Assembly (NCBI GenBank): GCA_023374045.1
Contig: CM041778.1
Coordinates: forward strand, 365,774,831 to 365,838,830
DNA from: Limonium bicolor
Lineage: Eukaryota; Streptophyta; Magnoliopsida; Caryophyllales; Plumbaginaceae
Length of the DNA stretch: 64,000 bases
Direction of reading: 5' to 3'
Shown: piece after piece, positions 47,355 to 59,342 of the stretch
Position numbering within the stretch: the first letter of the stretch is position 1
How the letters are laid out: the number at the start of each line of letters is the position of its first letter
Made by a program: the position numbers and the translations under genes
Notes under the pieces: model-generated
Told to the model about the DNA's origin: nothing
What the model saw: the letters and a program-made list of their open reading frames with translations, nothing else
Database searches by the model: none

Positions 47355-49343
47355 AGGGAAGGTGGAATAAGAGGGTGAGAGGCAACACCCTTATCTAAGA
47401 TATCAAAGGAGTTAGCTAGCTGGAGAGAGAGGTCTTCAGGAACAAAGTTTGCGGTTTTGTCCAGAGGGCTCCTCCCATTAGGGGGGACCACTTGCCAGCT
47501 TTCTCCAGGAAGGGGCTCGAGAACAAGCTGAAGGGAGGGCGACATGATCCCACTAGGGAGAATTGAGAGGGGAGAGGGACAGGAGACAAGAGCTTGCGGG
47601 AGGGCTTGGGGAACAGAGGAGGAGCTAGGAGGCAGGTCGAGGACTGGTTGAAAAGACGCGGTAGGAGGTTGGCCGACTGGTTGGGTTAAGACCGGAAGAG
47701 GAGAAGACGAAGGCTGAGCTTCGGCTGTCTAGGTAATACTCCCCTTCACAAGTACGGGGAGAGGTAACAGGGGAGGAGCGAGGCCTACCTCAGATTGCCT
47801 CAGAGCAAGGCCTAGAGGGGGAGGGGAAGAGCGGGAGTTAGAGTGCGAAGGCACCTGGGTTCGCCCTGAACCGACTGTCCGGGGGCAGAGGGGAGAGGAG
47901 TGCCCAAGAAGATTGCAGGAGGAGCAGGAAATGGGCTCCCATTCATAAATTACGTGCTGAACCACGGTGCCACTAGGGGCGCGAATCTCGATATCTCTAA
48001 CCAATTCTAGGGTGAAATCAACTTCGACGAGGACTCTAGCATAGGATATTCTAGACTTAGAGGCTGTAGCTTGGTCGGTGTGCAGAGGAGAGCCAAGCTT
48101 AGAGCAGATTTTCCTAAGGCTCGATTGGGACCAAAGACTAGTATGGAGACTTGGAAGTTGGATCCAGACAGGGATACGATTGAGGTCTTTCGGATTGAAG
48201 GAAAAGTCGGGAGACCATTTTTTAAGCACCAACGGAGATGAATAGAGAAGCCAAGGGCCCTTATCAAGCACCTGTTGAAGGTCTTCCTCCTTATCAAATC
48301 GGAAGAGGAACCATCCCTCCTCACGTAGAAGAATTTGGGGGGTAGCTACAAAGCTCCAGGCGCGCTTCACAAATTCTTTGACAATATTAAAACTGTATTT
48401 TTTCCCCCAGATATAACCAACTAGTGCATTTCTCCAATAGTCAATTTCAGGAAACAGATCATGCTCCTCAATTGAAACATAAGGGCTACCAGAATTTAGC
48501 ATGTCATCATCATCAAGGCGCAAGGACATGCCACAACTTGATTTTTGTTTAGTAAGCAGCATGTCAAGGAACGAGGGATTAGGTTTCGTACCTGTCGTCG
48601 GTTTAGGACGAGTAGATCTCTTGGCCAAGGCAATACGCTTAGAGGCTGGGCCTTTACTTCCCATTTGGGGGGTCTTGGAGAGAGCCGGGAATTCCTCGTC
48701 ATCAACCCCATTAGACGGGGGGATGTGCTGATTTTGGAACTTCTGCAGATTCCGGTCAAATGGAGGACCTAAGGGGTCCATAATTATGTCATCGGGTTGC
48801 TCCCCCCCACACATCATTTGTTCACATGTTTGGACAGCACCATCGGAGGGGGCAATATTCTGTTGATCCAAATCATTCTGGATAATATCCAGGGGCGGTA
48901 TTCAGGCAACTAGAGAGGTCAATAATTTGACCTTCAATAACAGTAGCCAAAGTGGAGTCGTGAGGGGGAATCCCAATACTGGGATCCAAGCTGTTCGCTA
49001 CAGGAGAGGGGTGCGATGAGCTTGCTCCAGGACAGCCAATTGGCGTAGGCGACTGGATCTGAGGCGCAACAGAGGCAGAGGGCGGCGGAATAGAGGCGGC
49101 GACACCTGCTGGATCCACACATCGGCCAGAGCTAGAGGGGGGAGCCGCGGTAATGGTCAACGGCGCTTCCACACGCCTAGCTGAGGGAGGGACAGGACCA
49201 AGAAGAAGAGAGGAAAGCAGCTCCTGTCCTTTCTTGCTAGAGGCGGACTCCAGGGCGACGGTGAACAGAGGAGAGGACGACGGCGCCGGAGGAGCAGGCG
49301 GGGGAGCCGGTGACGCAGCGCCTTTGGATTTCTTGCGACCCAT
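47351..49343 (-). pseudogene. LINE ORF1: nucleic-acid-binding protein
   Basis: ORF1 packages the LINE RNA. It starts MGRKKSKGAASP at 49343, followed by a Pro/Ala/Ser-rich N-terminus. A frameshift near 48873 leads into DLDQQNIAPSDGAVQTCEQM. The central DUF4283-like domain (residues about 310-450) has YWRNALVGYIWGKKYSFNIV, REEGWFLFRFDKEED and GPWLLYSSPLVLKKWSPDF. A zinc knuckle CSSCNLLGHSSPLC (C-x2-C-x4-H-x4-C) lies near 47900. A TAG stop at 47729-47731 interrupts it, but the frame stays open from there to a TGA at 47351-47353. The full frame would be about 664 codons. The ORF1 stop and ORF2 start share ATGA. Confidence 0.9.
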
Positions 49344-49756
49344 CAAAAGGAAGAGAGGGAGGGGAAGCACCTACGACGGGGACCTTGCCACCAGGCGGTG
49401 GCCTGGCGGCGCGGCGGGGACCGGCGGAGGCTCTCAGGTGGCGGCGAGCTTGAACAGGCTGGGGGCGGTGAAGAGCAGCGACGAGGGAGGAGAAGTCGAA
49501 CTAGGAATTGGGGGAGGGGGGGTGCGCGTGAGGCGCGTACTGGAGCGCATTAATCAGAGTTGATCAAACGGGCGGGTGAACCAAGTTCGGGCTGGGTCGA
49601 TATCGGGTTACAAATTCAATAGAGATAGATGCACTCAAATCTCACAACTATAATGCTCTAAAACCTCACCAGACACTTATAAATGTAATTATAGAATTTT
49701 ATAATGTTATTCTCTTACACAAAACAGGGTCATATGGAAGAATGATGCATTCAGTG

Positions 49757-51022
49757 AACAGAGCCTCCTAAATTAGGGGGCCATAAATTTTTTTTAGTAG
49801 TTAAAATAGTAATTAATAAATATAACAAAATAAAATGGTGATGATTAAGATATTCAAATATCTTCAAAATAAAATTTATTTTTATCTAAAAGTTAATATA
49901 GTAAAGTAAAGTGACGTGAAATTTAATTTAATAATTTTTATATAGAAACATAATTTAATTCTATAACGGGTAGTTTGGTTCTTGGAATGTTAATTACTGG
50001 AATAACATTCCTGGAATAGAATTTCAAGAATAGAATATGACATCGTTTGATTGTTATGATAGAAATACTTGGAATTTGATGGTTTCTTTGATTGGTTGTC
50101 TAAATATATAATGATAGGAATAGACTTGGAATAAGTATCAAGTTACTAATAAATCATTGACATTTAACACGTTATTATTAGTTGTATGTTCAACTTTTAA
50201 TTATATAAATTAAATTGAGAATTTGTAAAAATATATTTGATAAATAATAATAAAATTTACTTGTCATAATTATAAAAACCCAAAAACTAAGTCAATAAGT
50301 TATTTTTAAAATTTCTCTTAATTTCTATTTCAATTTTCTGGATAACATTAAATTGATATTATGAATATAAATTTGTAATTATTGAGCATGTAGAATGTAA
50401 AAGGAAACATTGAACTTATTATATATTGGCATGTAATATGTATGTGATTAATATAAACTAGTTCGTTTATGAAGTGAACTGATCTCAAAAGGTCATAAAA
50501 CATATTACTAAGTATTCAAATGTAGTAAAACATTCTACACAAAAAAATAATAAAAATAACAATGTAAACTTTCATAACTAGATCAAACCAGATAAATAAA
50601 TAGAAAATTTATTCAAAACAAAAAGATAAAGTGTCACATAGAAATGATTTTGAAAGCGTAGCAAAATTTAAAGAATAACAAGTTTGAGAAAAAAGTGTAG
50701 GATAAAAATAGAAGATAAATAATTAGTTGCATTTATATTGGGTGAAAATTATGAAATCTGTATTTATAATTAATTATCGCGTCTGTAGTGACGGTAGGAA
50801 CTGACAAATCATTTGGAATTGCAATTCCTAGCTAAAAATCAGGGAATACTATTCCCAAAATAAGACCATAATTTGACAGTTAGCAAAATTCTTGGACTTC
50901 AAATTCCTTCAACCAAATAGTATAATTATTTCAATTCCACGAATTATAATTCTATTCTCATACCAAACGACCTGAGGGGTCTAGAAGTACAGGGTCCCAA
51001 AAATCGTTAAGACGGCCTTGAA
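49757..51022. mobile_element. possible hAT-type non-autonomous element with nested MITE
   Basis: Candidate ends are CAGAGCCTCCTAAATTAGGG at 49757 and, read inwards from 51022, CAAGGCCGTCTTAACGATTT, each followed by a (T/G)GGGCC-like block. I see no matching 8-bp target duplication. Inside, about 49969-50984, a second candidate has imperfect ends CGGGTAGTTTGGTTC and CAGGTCGTTTGGTATG, with GGAATAACATTCC-type palindromes near each end. Both calls are tentative; the rest is AT-rich with no gene. Confidence 0.35.
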
Positions 51023-51586
51023 GAAACTCTTTTAACGGGTGAAGAATATTTGAAGTTTGGATGAATCAGAAGTGCTAAAATCAGACTTCTATATATAGTG
51101 GTTGGTAATCTGTAGAATCTTTTAAACCACCATAGGTTACTTAATAAACTGCATGAAACAATCGAATTAATTTACACTTTAAATGTGATATTTGTTGTCA
51201 ATGAAATAAGATAATATCCATAAATTGGAGTACAACTTCCGCCACTAACTCTACTTAAACTAAGAATTGAAGGCACGGTTGTAAATGGTAATTCAACAAA
51301 CGATCAATATTTGTAAACCACACCATACAATTGCATTCTTGGTTTGATAGATATTATCTTATTTTTGTAAGGAAGAAACAGTCGTAGCCTGACCACACAC
51401 GCTTCACGCACGCTTGAGAGGAGATCGAAGCCATTGCGTTGAACAATCATCATCACCATGTTTGTATCGTTCGCAATCTGTTCTACACGCATGATCAACG
51501 ACGAAACGTGATAACTATATTATCACGAAAATTTTGTGGAAAAGCCCGCTTCTAAGACATACTATATTTTTTCTTTCGTATGCTAG
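51023..51586. other. AT-rich sequence, nothing recognised
   Basis: No gene or repeat boundary is recognised; a 64-codon frame at 51304-51498 (minus) matches nothing I know. Confidence 0.5.
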
Positions 51587-52862
51587 AGCTGGAGTCAGAA
51601 ATTAATTGTTAGGGAGTCAAAATATATTAACAAATATCAGTGGCGGACCCAGAGATTGAAAATTATAGGGTTACTGACAAATAGAAATCTCTATAATTAA
51701 ATTTTTATGACATTTATGGGGCACTAAGACATAAAATATCTACTATTTTATAAAAAACTACATTAAAACTTACTATAATTAATTTTTTTTATAAAAGTCA
51801 TGGGGTCACGTGACCCCACGTGACCCCACCTAGGTCCGCCCCTGACAAATATTATTTTTAGCTATACATATTAATGGTATGTAACAAAATGTTTTAAATA
51901 TACATTTTGATTTATATGTAAACTATGTAAATTGTCTGAGATATTCAGTATCATATAGAAGTAATAATCTATTAAGAAATAAAAAATCACTATTATATAA
52001 CATAAATGTCAAACAAGAACAATGAAGTAAACTATGAAATGATGGTACTAATAACTTAGCGAGTCTTCAAAACATATACACTAATCCAAGAAAAATACTT
52101 CATCATATTTTAAATATAAATTGTTTTAGCTGTAGACAATTTCGCTCTTACTTTTTGCATTATAAATTGAAATATATTAAAAAGTAGAATGTAATAGGAA
52201 AGACAAGGGGTAGAGATGGAAATTATAGGATTTAAACATGCTCAAACATCTATCATTTTGAAAATAATGAAAAGACCTATTTATTGAGAATAGAAGGGAG
52301 TAATAAACACCCTACAAATATAGCATATACTTAAAGTGGCTCTCTAATTGATAAGAAATTCAATATATTTTTCAAATGAGCAAACAAGCATTTATGGTAA
52401 TTATCAAATTATTAAGGAGTCAAGTGACAATGAAAATAAGATACTACAAAAGAAGTTCTATTAGGTCACATGGTCTAATTTGTATAAGTTACTAATAACT
52501 GTAAAAAGTTGTACTTAAAATAATCAGAAATACAATCATCAAGGAGATAGCCCAAAAAGAATTTGATAAGTGAAATCAACCATTGATATGAATGTCCTTA
52601 AACAAACTACTTGTAAGATAATTAGAAGAAACCAAAAATTAAAGATTTACACTTAGTAAGATGGCATTTGATTGCATAGATTAGATCAGAACCCACATAA
52701 AATATGATTGAAAAGTTACCGTTAATGACGGCCTAATATATTTACTTTGCATGATAATTGTATTTTATTATCTAAAATATGATAATTTATTGTCATTCAT
52801 ATACTTTCAATTTTTTTCTCTTCGGGGTTGCCCCCTAATGACATATGTCGCTCTGCCACTGA
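51587..52862. mobile_element. possible older hAT-type element
   Basis: The left end (CTAGAGCTGGAGTCAGAAAT, then TTAGGGAGTCAAAA) and the right end read inwards (CAGTGGCAGAGCGACATA, then TTAGGGGGCAACCCC) share the CAG-GGCGGAGC...TTAGGGGG-CAA layout common in plant hAT MITEs. No clear 8-bp duplication remains. A younger MITE (51638-51844) lies inside it. No coding sequence is seen. Confidence 0.4.
51638..51844. mobile_element. hAT MITE with 8-bp target duplication
   Basis: A 207-bp element with ends CAGTGGCGGACCCAGAG and, read inwards from the right, CAGGGGCGGACCTAGG. It is flanked by ACAAATAT on both sides (51630-51637 and 51845-51852). The 8-bp duplication and CAG-GGCGGA ends are hallmarks of hAT-derived MITEs. 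Confidence 0.92.
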
Positions 52863-53137
52863 CATCATTCATTATTGCTTTGTGTAAAAAAAAAGTATTC
52901 TTCTAAGCAATTCGTTGTTCTAATAATGCCAGTCTATCTCTTTCTAAAAAAAAAATGCCAGGCTATCTTATCTCGTATTCTATCATATACATATAGGGTC
53001 TTTTTGTCAAATAATAAAAAATATATGATGTCCGTTTGGCTACGAGTTTTTTGAGCTCTACCCAAACGCAAACTTAATTAACTTATATTCATATAACGAT
53101 TTATATAGAGGAATGCTCTCTTTGATATTTTATTTAC
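52863..53137. other. AT-rich sequence, nothing recognised
   Basis: Short flanking DNA between the hAT-like element and the copia LTR; only homopolymer A runs are notable. Confidence 0.5.
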
Positions 53138-53320
53138 TGATGAATGCAACGGTATAAATATACAAGATACGGAGGTTGTAGGTTGTTGGGAGGTTTTCTA
53201 AGATCCTAAAATCACTCTACTAATATCAACAACTTAAAGAATAATAATAACATACTGAAAATCTGTAACAGAAAGATAAGTATGCTAATTACAAATATAA
53301 TAAATAACTAATCTCTAACA
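53138..53320 (-). mobile_element. copia 3' LTR (about 183 bp)
   Basis: On the minus strand it starts TGTTAGAGATTAGTTATTTA at 53320, directly after a G-rich polypurine tract (GCTTGCGGGGGCG, 53321-53333) and just past the RNase H stop at 53308. The far end is placed at the TG of 53138, which reads ...GTTGCATTCATCA on the minus strand; this end is a guess because the partner LTR is outside the window. GTATATTTATACC near 53155 could be the promoter TATA region. Confidence 0.65.
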
Positions 53321-54954
53321 CGCCCCCGCAAGCTGGACGGCCTGTGGGAAAGTCCTAGCTTGTTGATGATGGAATTGAAAGGCGCCCGAGGTAATGGTTT
53401 GGTTAGAACATCCGCAATCTGATCACCAGTGGATACATGAGTGATACGAAAAACTCCACGCTGGACATTTTGCCGAACAAAGTGGTAGGCTATTGCAATG
53501 TGCTTCATGCGGGAGTGAAAAACCGGGTTTGAAGACAGGAAAGTGGCTCCCAAGTTATCACAGTATATAGACAGTTGATGGATGCGGTGGTGAAGTTCCT
53601 GGAACAATGATAGAAGCCATAAAACTTCAGAGGCATTGTCTGCAAGGGCACGGTGCTCTGCTTCTGTAGAAGACCGGGCAATGGCACGTTGTTTACGTGA
53701 GCTCCAGGAGATAGGGGAGGACCCTAGGTAAATGATTTAGCCAGTGGTCGAGACGTAGTCATCACGGTCACCTGCCCAATCAGAATCAAAGAACGCATGC
53801 ACAGAGGTGGATGGTCCTGGGCAGATGCGAATACCCTTGTCAACAGTACCTGCTTGGTAGCGTAGTAATCGCTTCAGAGCAGCCCAGTGAGATGAGGTTG
53901 GATGTTGTAGAAACTGGGAGAGACGACTAACTGTGTAGGCAACATCAGGACGGGTTAAGCTCATATATTGGAGGCTTCCAACAAGAGACATGTAGTCGCT
54001 TAGAGTGGGTAGAGGATCACCATCATTGTGGAGAAGAGGAGTAGTGGCGCAAAGAGGTGTGGAAACAGGTTTGGCATCAGTCATGCCTGCTTTAAGGAGA
54101 AGGTCATTCACATACTTACGTTGTGAGAGAAACAGACCACCGGATTCATGCGGGAGCACTTCGACACCAAGAAAGTATTAAAGGGAGCCAAGGTCCTTTA
54201 GAGAAAATCGAGTAGCAAGTCGGTAAATAAGGTTGTTAACTGCTGAGTGTTTGTTGCCGGTGACAATAATGTCATCAACGTAGACTAAGAGAATGAGAAA
54301 AGTGGAAGAATGGGAGTATATAAATAGAGATGCATCAGCAGCAGAGTTTTGGAAACCAAGTTGTATAAGGAAATTGTAGAGTTCTGTGTACCATGCACAT
54401 GGTGCTTGGCGTAGGCCATAGAGCGCTTTGTGGAGCTTACACACATGACGAGGTCTGGCCGGATCAACAAAACCAGGTGGTTGAGAGATGTACACATCTT
54501 CTGTGAGGGTACCTTGTAGAAAGGTATTATTAATGTCAAGTTGGCGTAATGTCCAGCCATTGGAGACAACCAGCGTGAGGACGACACACACGGTGACTGG
54601 TTTGACAACCGGACTGAATGTTTCATGGAAGTCCCAACCAGGGCGTTGGTGAAAACCCTTAGCAACAAGGCGGGCCTTAAGACGATCTATAGAGCCATCC
54701 GGTAAATACTTGATGTGGTATACCCATTTGCATCCCACAAGATTTTGGGTAGACTGAGGAGGAACAAGGGACTATGTGTTATTGGAGTTGAGGGCATCAA
54801 ATTCTCGCTGCATGGCAGCGCGCCATGATGGGTCTTTGAGAGCTTGTGTGATTGTTTTGGGTTCAACAGGTAAGGGTTGAAGAGTAGTGTGCAGGTTGAG
54901 TTTCTGGATGGGTTTTGTAATGTTGTTTTGCGAGCGAGTGACAACGCCACGAGG
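53308..54954 (-). pseudogene. pol: copia polyprotein, reverse transcriptase and RNase H part
   Basis: This copies element RNA into DNA. From the LTR C insertion leftwards: HHGALPCSENLMP-type linker, then the copia reverse transcriptase (NGCKWVYHIKYLPDGSIDRLKARLVAKGF; FSPVVKP; QLDINNTFLQG; LHKALYGLRQAPCAWY; catalytic YVDDIIVTG near 54265). A stop at 54178 (GSL-stop-YFLGVE) interrupts otherwise continuous frame. Then come GSLQYMSLTRPDVAYTVSRL and the RNase H region (DSDWAGDRDDY; stop near 53737; SRKQRAIARSSTEAEHRALA; HIAIAYHFVR; DVLTKPL). It ends SLRGRVRD at 53308, 13 bp inside the LTR edge. It has two nonsense mutations in this part; RNase H keeps the D, E and D-type motifs. Confidence 0.95.
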
Positions 54955-55558
54955 GGGAATGAAATACCCCTAACCATTAAATAATTAAATAATGGGAATT
55001 AAAGGTTTATTTGTGGGATTATGAAACCATAAGAAAGCACAGAAACACTCAGGCGTTAAAAACGCACCTAAACCCCTTAAGGTCAAAAACGCGCGTTAAG
55101 CCGGACCTTGAGTTAACCAAGTTATACAAGATATAAAACTCATAAAAGATCAACTAATGATCATGATATATCATTTAAAACAAAAGGCTTGGAGTAAATT
55201 TTCAATTAAACGAAAAGTGCCTGGAGGAACCCTTGTGGGCCCCACAAACCCTAGAAAAGGCCCGGGAATGCCGAAGTGGCACGAAACCCTAAATAAATCA
55301 TTCTTAGAGTTCCTACCACTATTAATTATCATTCTAAAGAGAATTCTCAGGTTAGACTTACAAGAATACACAGAATGCCCGGGAGAAACACTTAAAGCAC
55401 AAAAAGGTCCAGGAATGTCTCGGGAATGTGTTTTGGGTCTATAAAACCCAATGAAACACCTATTAATACTCTGATAAATATAAATACTCATTAATATCAC
55501 ATTGGTAACTCTAAATCCAGAGATTTAAAATTTTCACAATTTTTACATTAAAATATTA

Positions 55559-56061
55559 GAGTAAATTACTCGGAACCCCCTTCAGGTATGGGCATAATAC
55601 AGTTAACCCCCTTGTGTTTATCATAATTATTGGTAACCACCCTGAGGTTACAGTATCTCTGACTATGAGCCCCAAACTATAATTTTTTTATCAAAACGTT
55701 AACTATATGTTGACCCATTAGCTTAATCACATTATTAATGACATGTTGGACAAAAAACACTGCTTAATCATCATTCTTATTGTCTAAACAATGTCAACCC
55801 TACCTCGAAAATGCATCCAAATTGGGATGAGGGAGACTTAAACGATGTTGATTAAGTAGTTTTGTTGTCGAGAGCTAGCATTAATAATGTGATTAAGCTG
55901 ATGGGTCAACATATAGTTAACGTTTTGATAAAAAAAATTATAGTTCGGGGTTCATAGTCAGAGATACTGTAACCTCAGGGTGGTTACTAATAATTATGAT
56001 AAACACAAGGGGGTTAACTGTATTATACCCATACCTGAAGGGGGTTCCGAGTAATTTACTC
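55559..56061. mobile_element. Mutator-type MITE with ~200-bp inverted repeats
   Basis: 503 bp whose outer ~210 bp on each side are near-perfect inverted copies, from GAGTAAATTACTCGGAACCC inwards to TTAATCACATTATTAATG. The flanks are AAAATATTA at 55550-55558 and 56062-56070. The 9-bp duplication and long inverted ends are typical of Mutator-like elements. No coding sequence. The near identity of its two arms suggests a recent or gene-converted copy. Confidence 0.93.
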
Positions 56062-58933
56062 AAAATATTAATATAATAATATAATGTGAAATTAAGTCTC
56101 CTTTGACTAAGTTGGTCTACATTGACCATTGACCACGAAATTGACCCACCATAGCCGATTTATTAAGGCTCCTAACAAGGCATGTAGCCGTTGCCAATTG
56201 CAAAAAATGACTAAGCACCTTTACTTTATTAAAAGTAAAGATTAGTACACTTTTTAGTATTTTAATCAACCATTTTAAATTAAGCAATCTTGTCTACCCA
56301 CCCCATGTGACCATGGCCGATTTTTGAGGCTGCTTTCCCTTGGTATATGCCGATTCCAAGCAATGGAAGGGTGACTCACCAATGTTGCTTTACTAAAGTA
56401 ATAATAATCTTCTCTAAAGACATTAATTAGTCAAGACCCATCACCCACCATGCTCCATCATTGCCGCCTGCCTAGAAGCTCATCCTCATCCATTTAGCTA
56501 CCTACAATAATTACTAATGAGTCATCAAGCATGGGAGACATTAAAATAAGACTAAAATGATATTAAAGGCAAAAATTGATTACTTACCTCCCATTACCTC
56601 TTCCAGCCGTGAACTCACCAGCCAAATACTCTCTTTGGCTCCTCCTTGACCGTAAGGAGACACCAAACTCAGTTGGTGTGAGCTCTTGCTCTAATGAAAA
56701 TGTCCATTTTCTTCATCTTTCTTTCCTCTTTCCATTGAGCTAAGCTCCAGCCATTTCCATCCATGTATGTAGTGTGATTTGGAGGTTAAAAGAAGGGGAA
56801 ATTTCGGCTGTAGCAAGGGAAGAAGGAGGGAAGTTCTAAGCTTGACCATTTCAGGTAAAAATGTGCTTTAAGCACATATCTCTTCTTCCTCTTCATTTCC
56901 GGTGGTATTCCTTAGTTTTACTAGCTCCTTATCTTGTTCTCTTCATATAAAATCAGTGGAGAAACCCACATCTTGAAGGAGGAGCTAGATCTAAGCCAAA
57001 GACCACATCTTGGCTAGCTTCGGTAATGGAAAAATACACCTTGTTCTTCCTTGTTATTACCGGTTTTCTTCCTTACTTTGGATGGTGTTGTAACACCTTT
57101 CTTTTTGGTCAGTTTGGAGGCGTAAACAGCCTTGGTACCCTTGCATTTCTAAGGTAATTTTACCTTGAATTTAAGTGCTAAAACACTTCCCATTACCTCA
57201 TGCTTGGAGTTTAATCATGTCTTGTTTTCTGTATGAAGACAAGTAAATCAAGCTGTGGAGAAATTTTCCCTAAGGTGCTGAGACCTAACAAGGTCTTAAC
57301 CTTGCTAAATCAAGGTATAAATCACTTAAACCTTAACTTTGATATGTTAAATGTGTTCCTAGGCTATTTCTACATAATTGCCGTGAGTGAACATGACCTA
57401 AATGGTCTGATTTTGACCTTAGGTGGTTAAGGAATGACTTAGTAAATTTATCTAAGTAATTAAGTAACCTAAATGTCAAATTAAGACTTTCTGTGGAAGA
57501 TTTGGTAATTAATGGAAAATATATGGTGAGGCCGTGAGCTTATATGTATTTTGGGGCATTTATATGTAATTTATTTTATAAGCCAATGTTTGTAATAAGG
57601 CCATGTACTTTAGGCCATTTTAATTATGTATATTTAGTTTAAACTAGGTTTTAGGTAATAAATAAGTATTACCGCAAATTATAAGGGGTTAAACTATAAT
57701 TTAAACAAATTTGGGGGCTAAATATTAATAAAGCTGAAAATTAATTAGGTGTTAAAATAAAAATTATAAGATTTTATAAAGTTTTGGGGTTAATTTGTAA
57801 ATTCTGGAAAATTAATGGTTAAAACCGTAAATAAGGGAAAGTAATGGTCAAGGCAGTATTAAGGAGGTCAACCTTGACCATTGGGTAGGTTTTGACCAAA
57901 TTTGGTAAGCTAGATAACTTATTTAAGGTTATATAATAAGATAAGTATTTAATTGTAACATTTTTATAACATATGGGGTAAGTATGGAGATTACCGAAAG
58001 TTAAGGGTGTAAAATGGTATTTTAAACACCCAGGGGCTATTAGGAATGTTTAGGATTTTATTGGGTTGAATTTGGAATTTAAATAAGCTATATATGTATA
58101 ATACATAGTTATTATGTCATTGTTATACTTTGGAAAAGTAAATGGGGGTGGAAATGTAATAACCGAAAGTTTATGGGCTAGGAATGATATTTATAACCTT
58201 TTGGTATAGTTTGGTGATTTTTAGAATAATATAAGGTGTTTTAAATAAGATAAGTGTATAATATATAGTTTTGATGATATTATAAAACTATATGTTATTA
58301 AATGGGTCAAATTGTAATTATAAAAAGTTGGTGGGTTAAGAAATGAATTAGAACAGAATTTAGGTCCTGTTCGGAAATTTGGAATGTATATAACTATCGG
58401 TTATATTTAAATTAAGGTTTAAAATGTTATATTATATGGTATATATAACATGGTATAAATTATGGGGTGATTTTGTAATAAACATAAAGATATGGTAAGT
58501 TAATAAGATTGGTTTAAATGGTTATGCCTTTTCGGCAATTAATATTAGTTTTGTATAAAAACTATATGTTATAATCTATATAAGATAAAGATATCAAAGT
58601 ATATGATATTAGTATATGGTATAACATTATATAATGTTATGTGGTCAAAATGAAATTTAAATAAGGTATAGTGTTGTACCGAATTTATAAAGGTTGGAAA
58701 ATGAATTTTAGACTATGGTCTATAATGTTATAAATGTTATAACAATTATATGGTATTAATGTGTTTAAATGGAATTAATATAAGTAAGGATATTCACATT
58801 GAATAATGTGACAAACTATAAATAAATGAGATTTATAAACTAAGGTATATATTAAATAAACCTTAGGAGTTGAAATTATACAACATAAAATGTTACATAA
58901 TATTAAGACAATGATCTTAATATAAGTTGTAAC

Positions 58934-59342
58934 AGACCGATCGATCAAGTGAAAAGAGCGGCTATCGCCAACGTGGTCTACTTCCTGTGGATGGAGAGAT
59001 GCAAGAGAGCCATGGCTAACCAATCAAGAGACTTTTCCCTCATTGTTGCGGACATCAAAAATGCTACTAAAGCCATTATCTGGATGAAGATGGCCCACTC
59101 CAACAAAGACTCTCATTGGCTTGACAAGACTCTCTGCTCCTAGACTCTTTTGTAATGGGTGGACTTTTGTATTTCCCCTGTAGCTGGATCCTCTATAGTA
59201 CATGTTAGTGAGGGCTTTTGTACATCCCCCATTGTCTATTTTTATATATCTTGAGATGTCTGATATATAGTTCTCTATATATCATTTTTGTAAAAACACT
59301 CTCTATATTTATCAAATCATTACCTTTATTCAAAAAAAAAAA
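58934..59342 (+). mobile_element. 5'-truncated LINE fragment
   Basis: About 409 bp homologous to the 3' end of the LINE at 43750-49601. RPIDLVKRAVVANVVYHIW there corresponds to RSSEKRAAIANVVYFLW-like sequence here, followed by ERCKRAMANQSRDFSLIVADI and HWLDKTLCS with a stop at 59143. The 3' untranslated region ends CCTTTATTC before an A11 tail, exactly as in the full element. It is 5'-truncated, as most LINE copies are. A target duplication is unclear; only AATATAA is shared by the two flanks. Confidence 0.88.

Larger units (their letters stand above)
43750..49601 (-). mobile_element. full-length L1-type LINE retrotransposon
   Basis: A 5.85 kb non-LTR retrotransposon on the minus strand. The 3' end is a poly(A) tail (12 T at 43750-43761 on the plus strand). 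The 16-bp target duplication ATCGGGTTACAAATTC occurs at 43734-43749 and 49602-49617, so both ends are intact. Order on the minus strand: 5' leader (49601-49344), ORF1 (49343-47351), ORF2 (47354-43948), 3' untranslated region ending CCTTTATTC before the tail. Both ORFs are broken. The perfect target duplication argues for a fairly recent insertion. Confidence 0.95.

Noticed and set aside
49343..49563. Plus-strand frame 49153-49563 (136 codons, Gly/Arg-rich) as a gene
   Set aside because: It is the antisense of the LINE ORF1 N-terminus and 5' leader.
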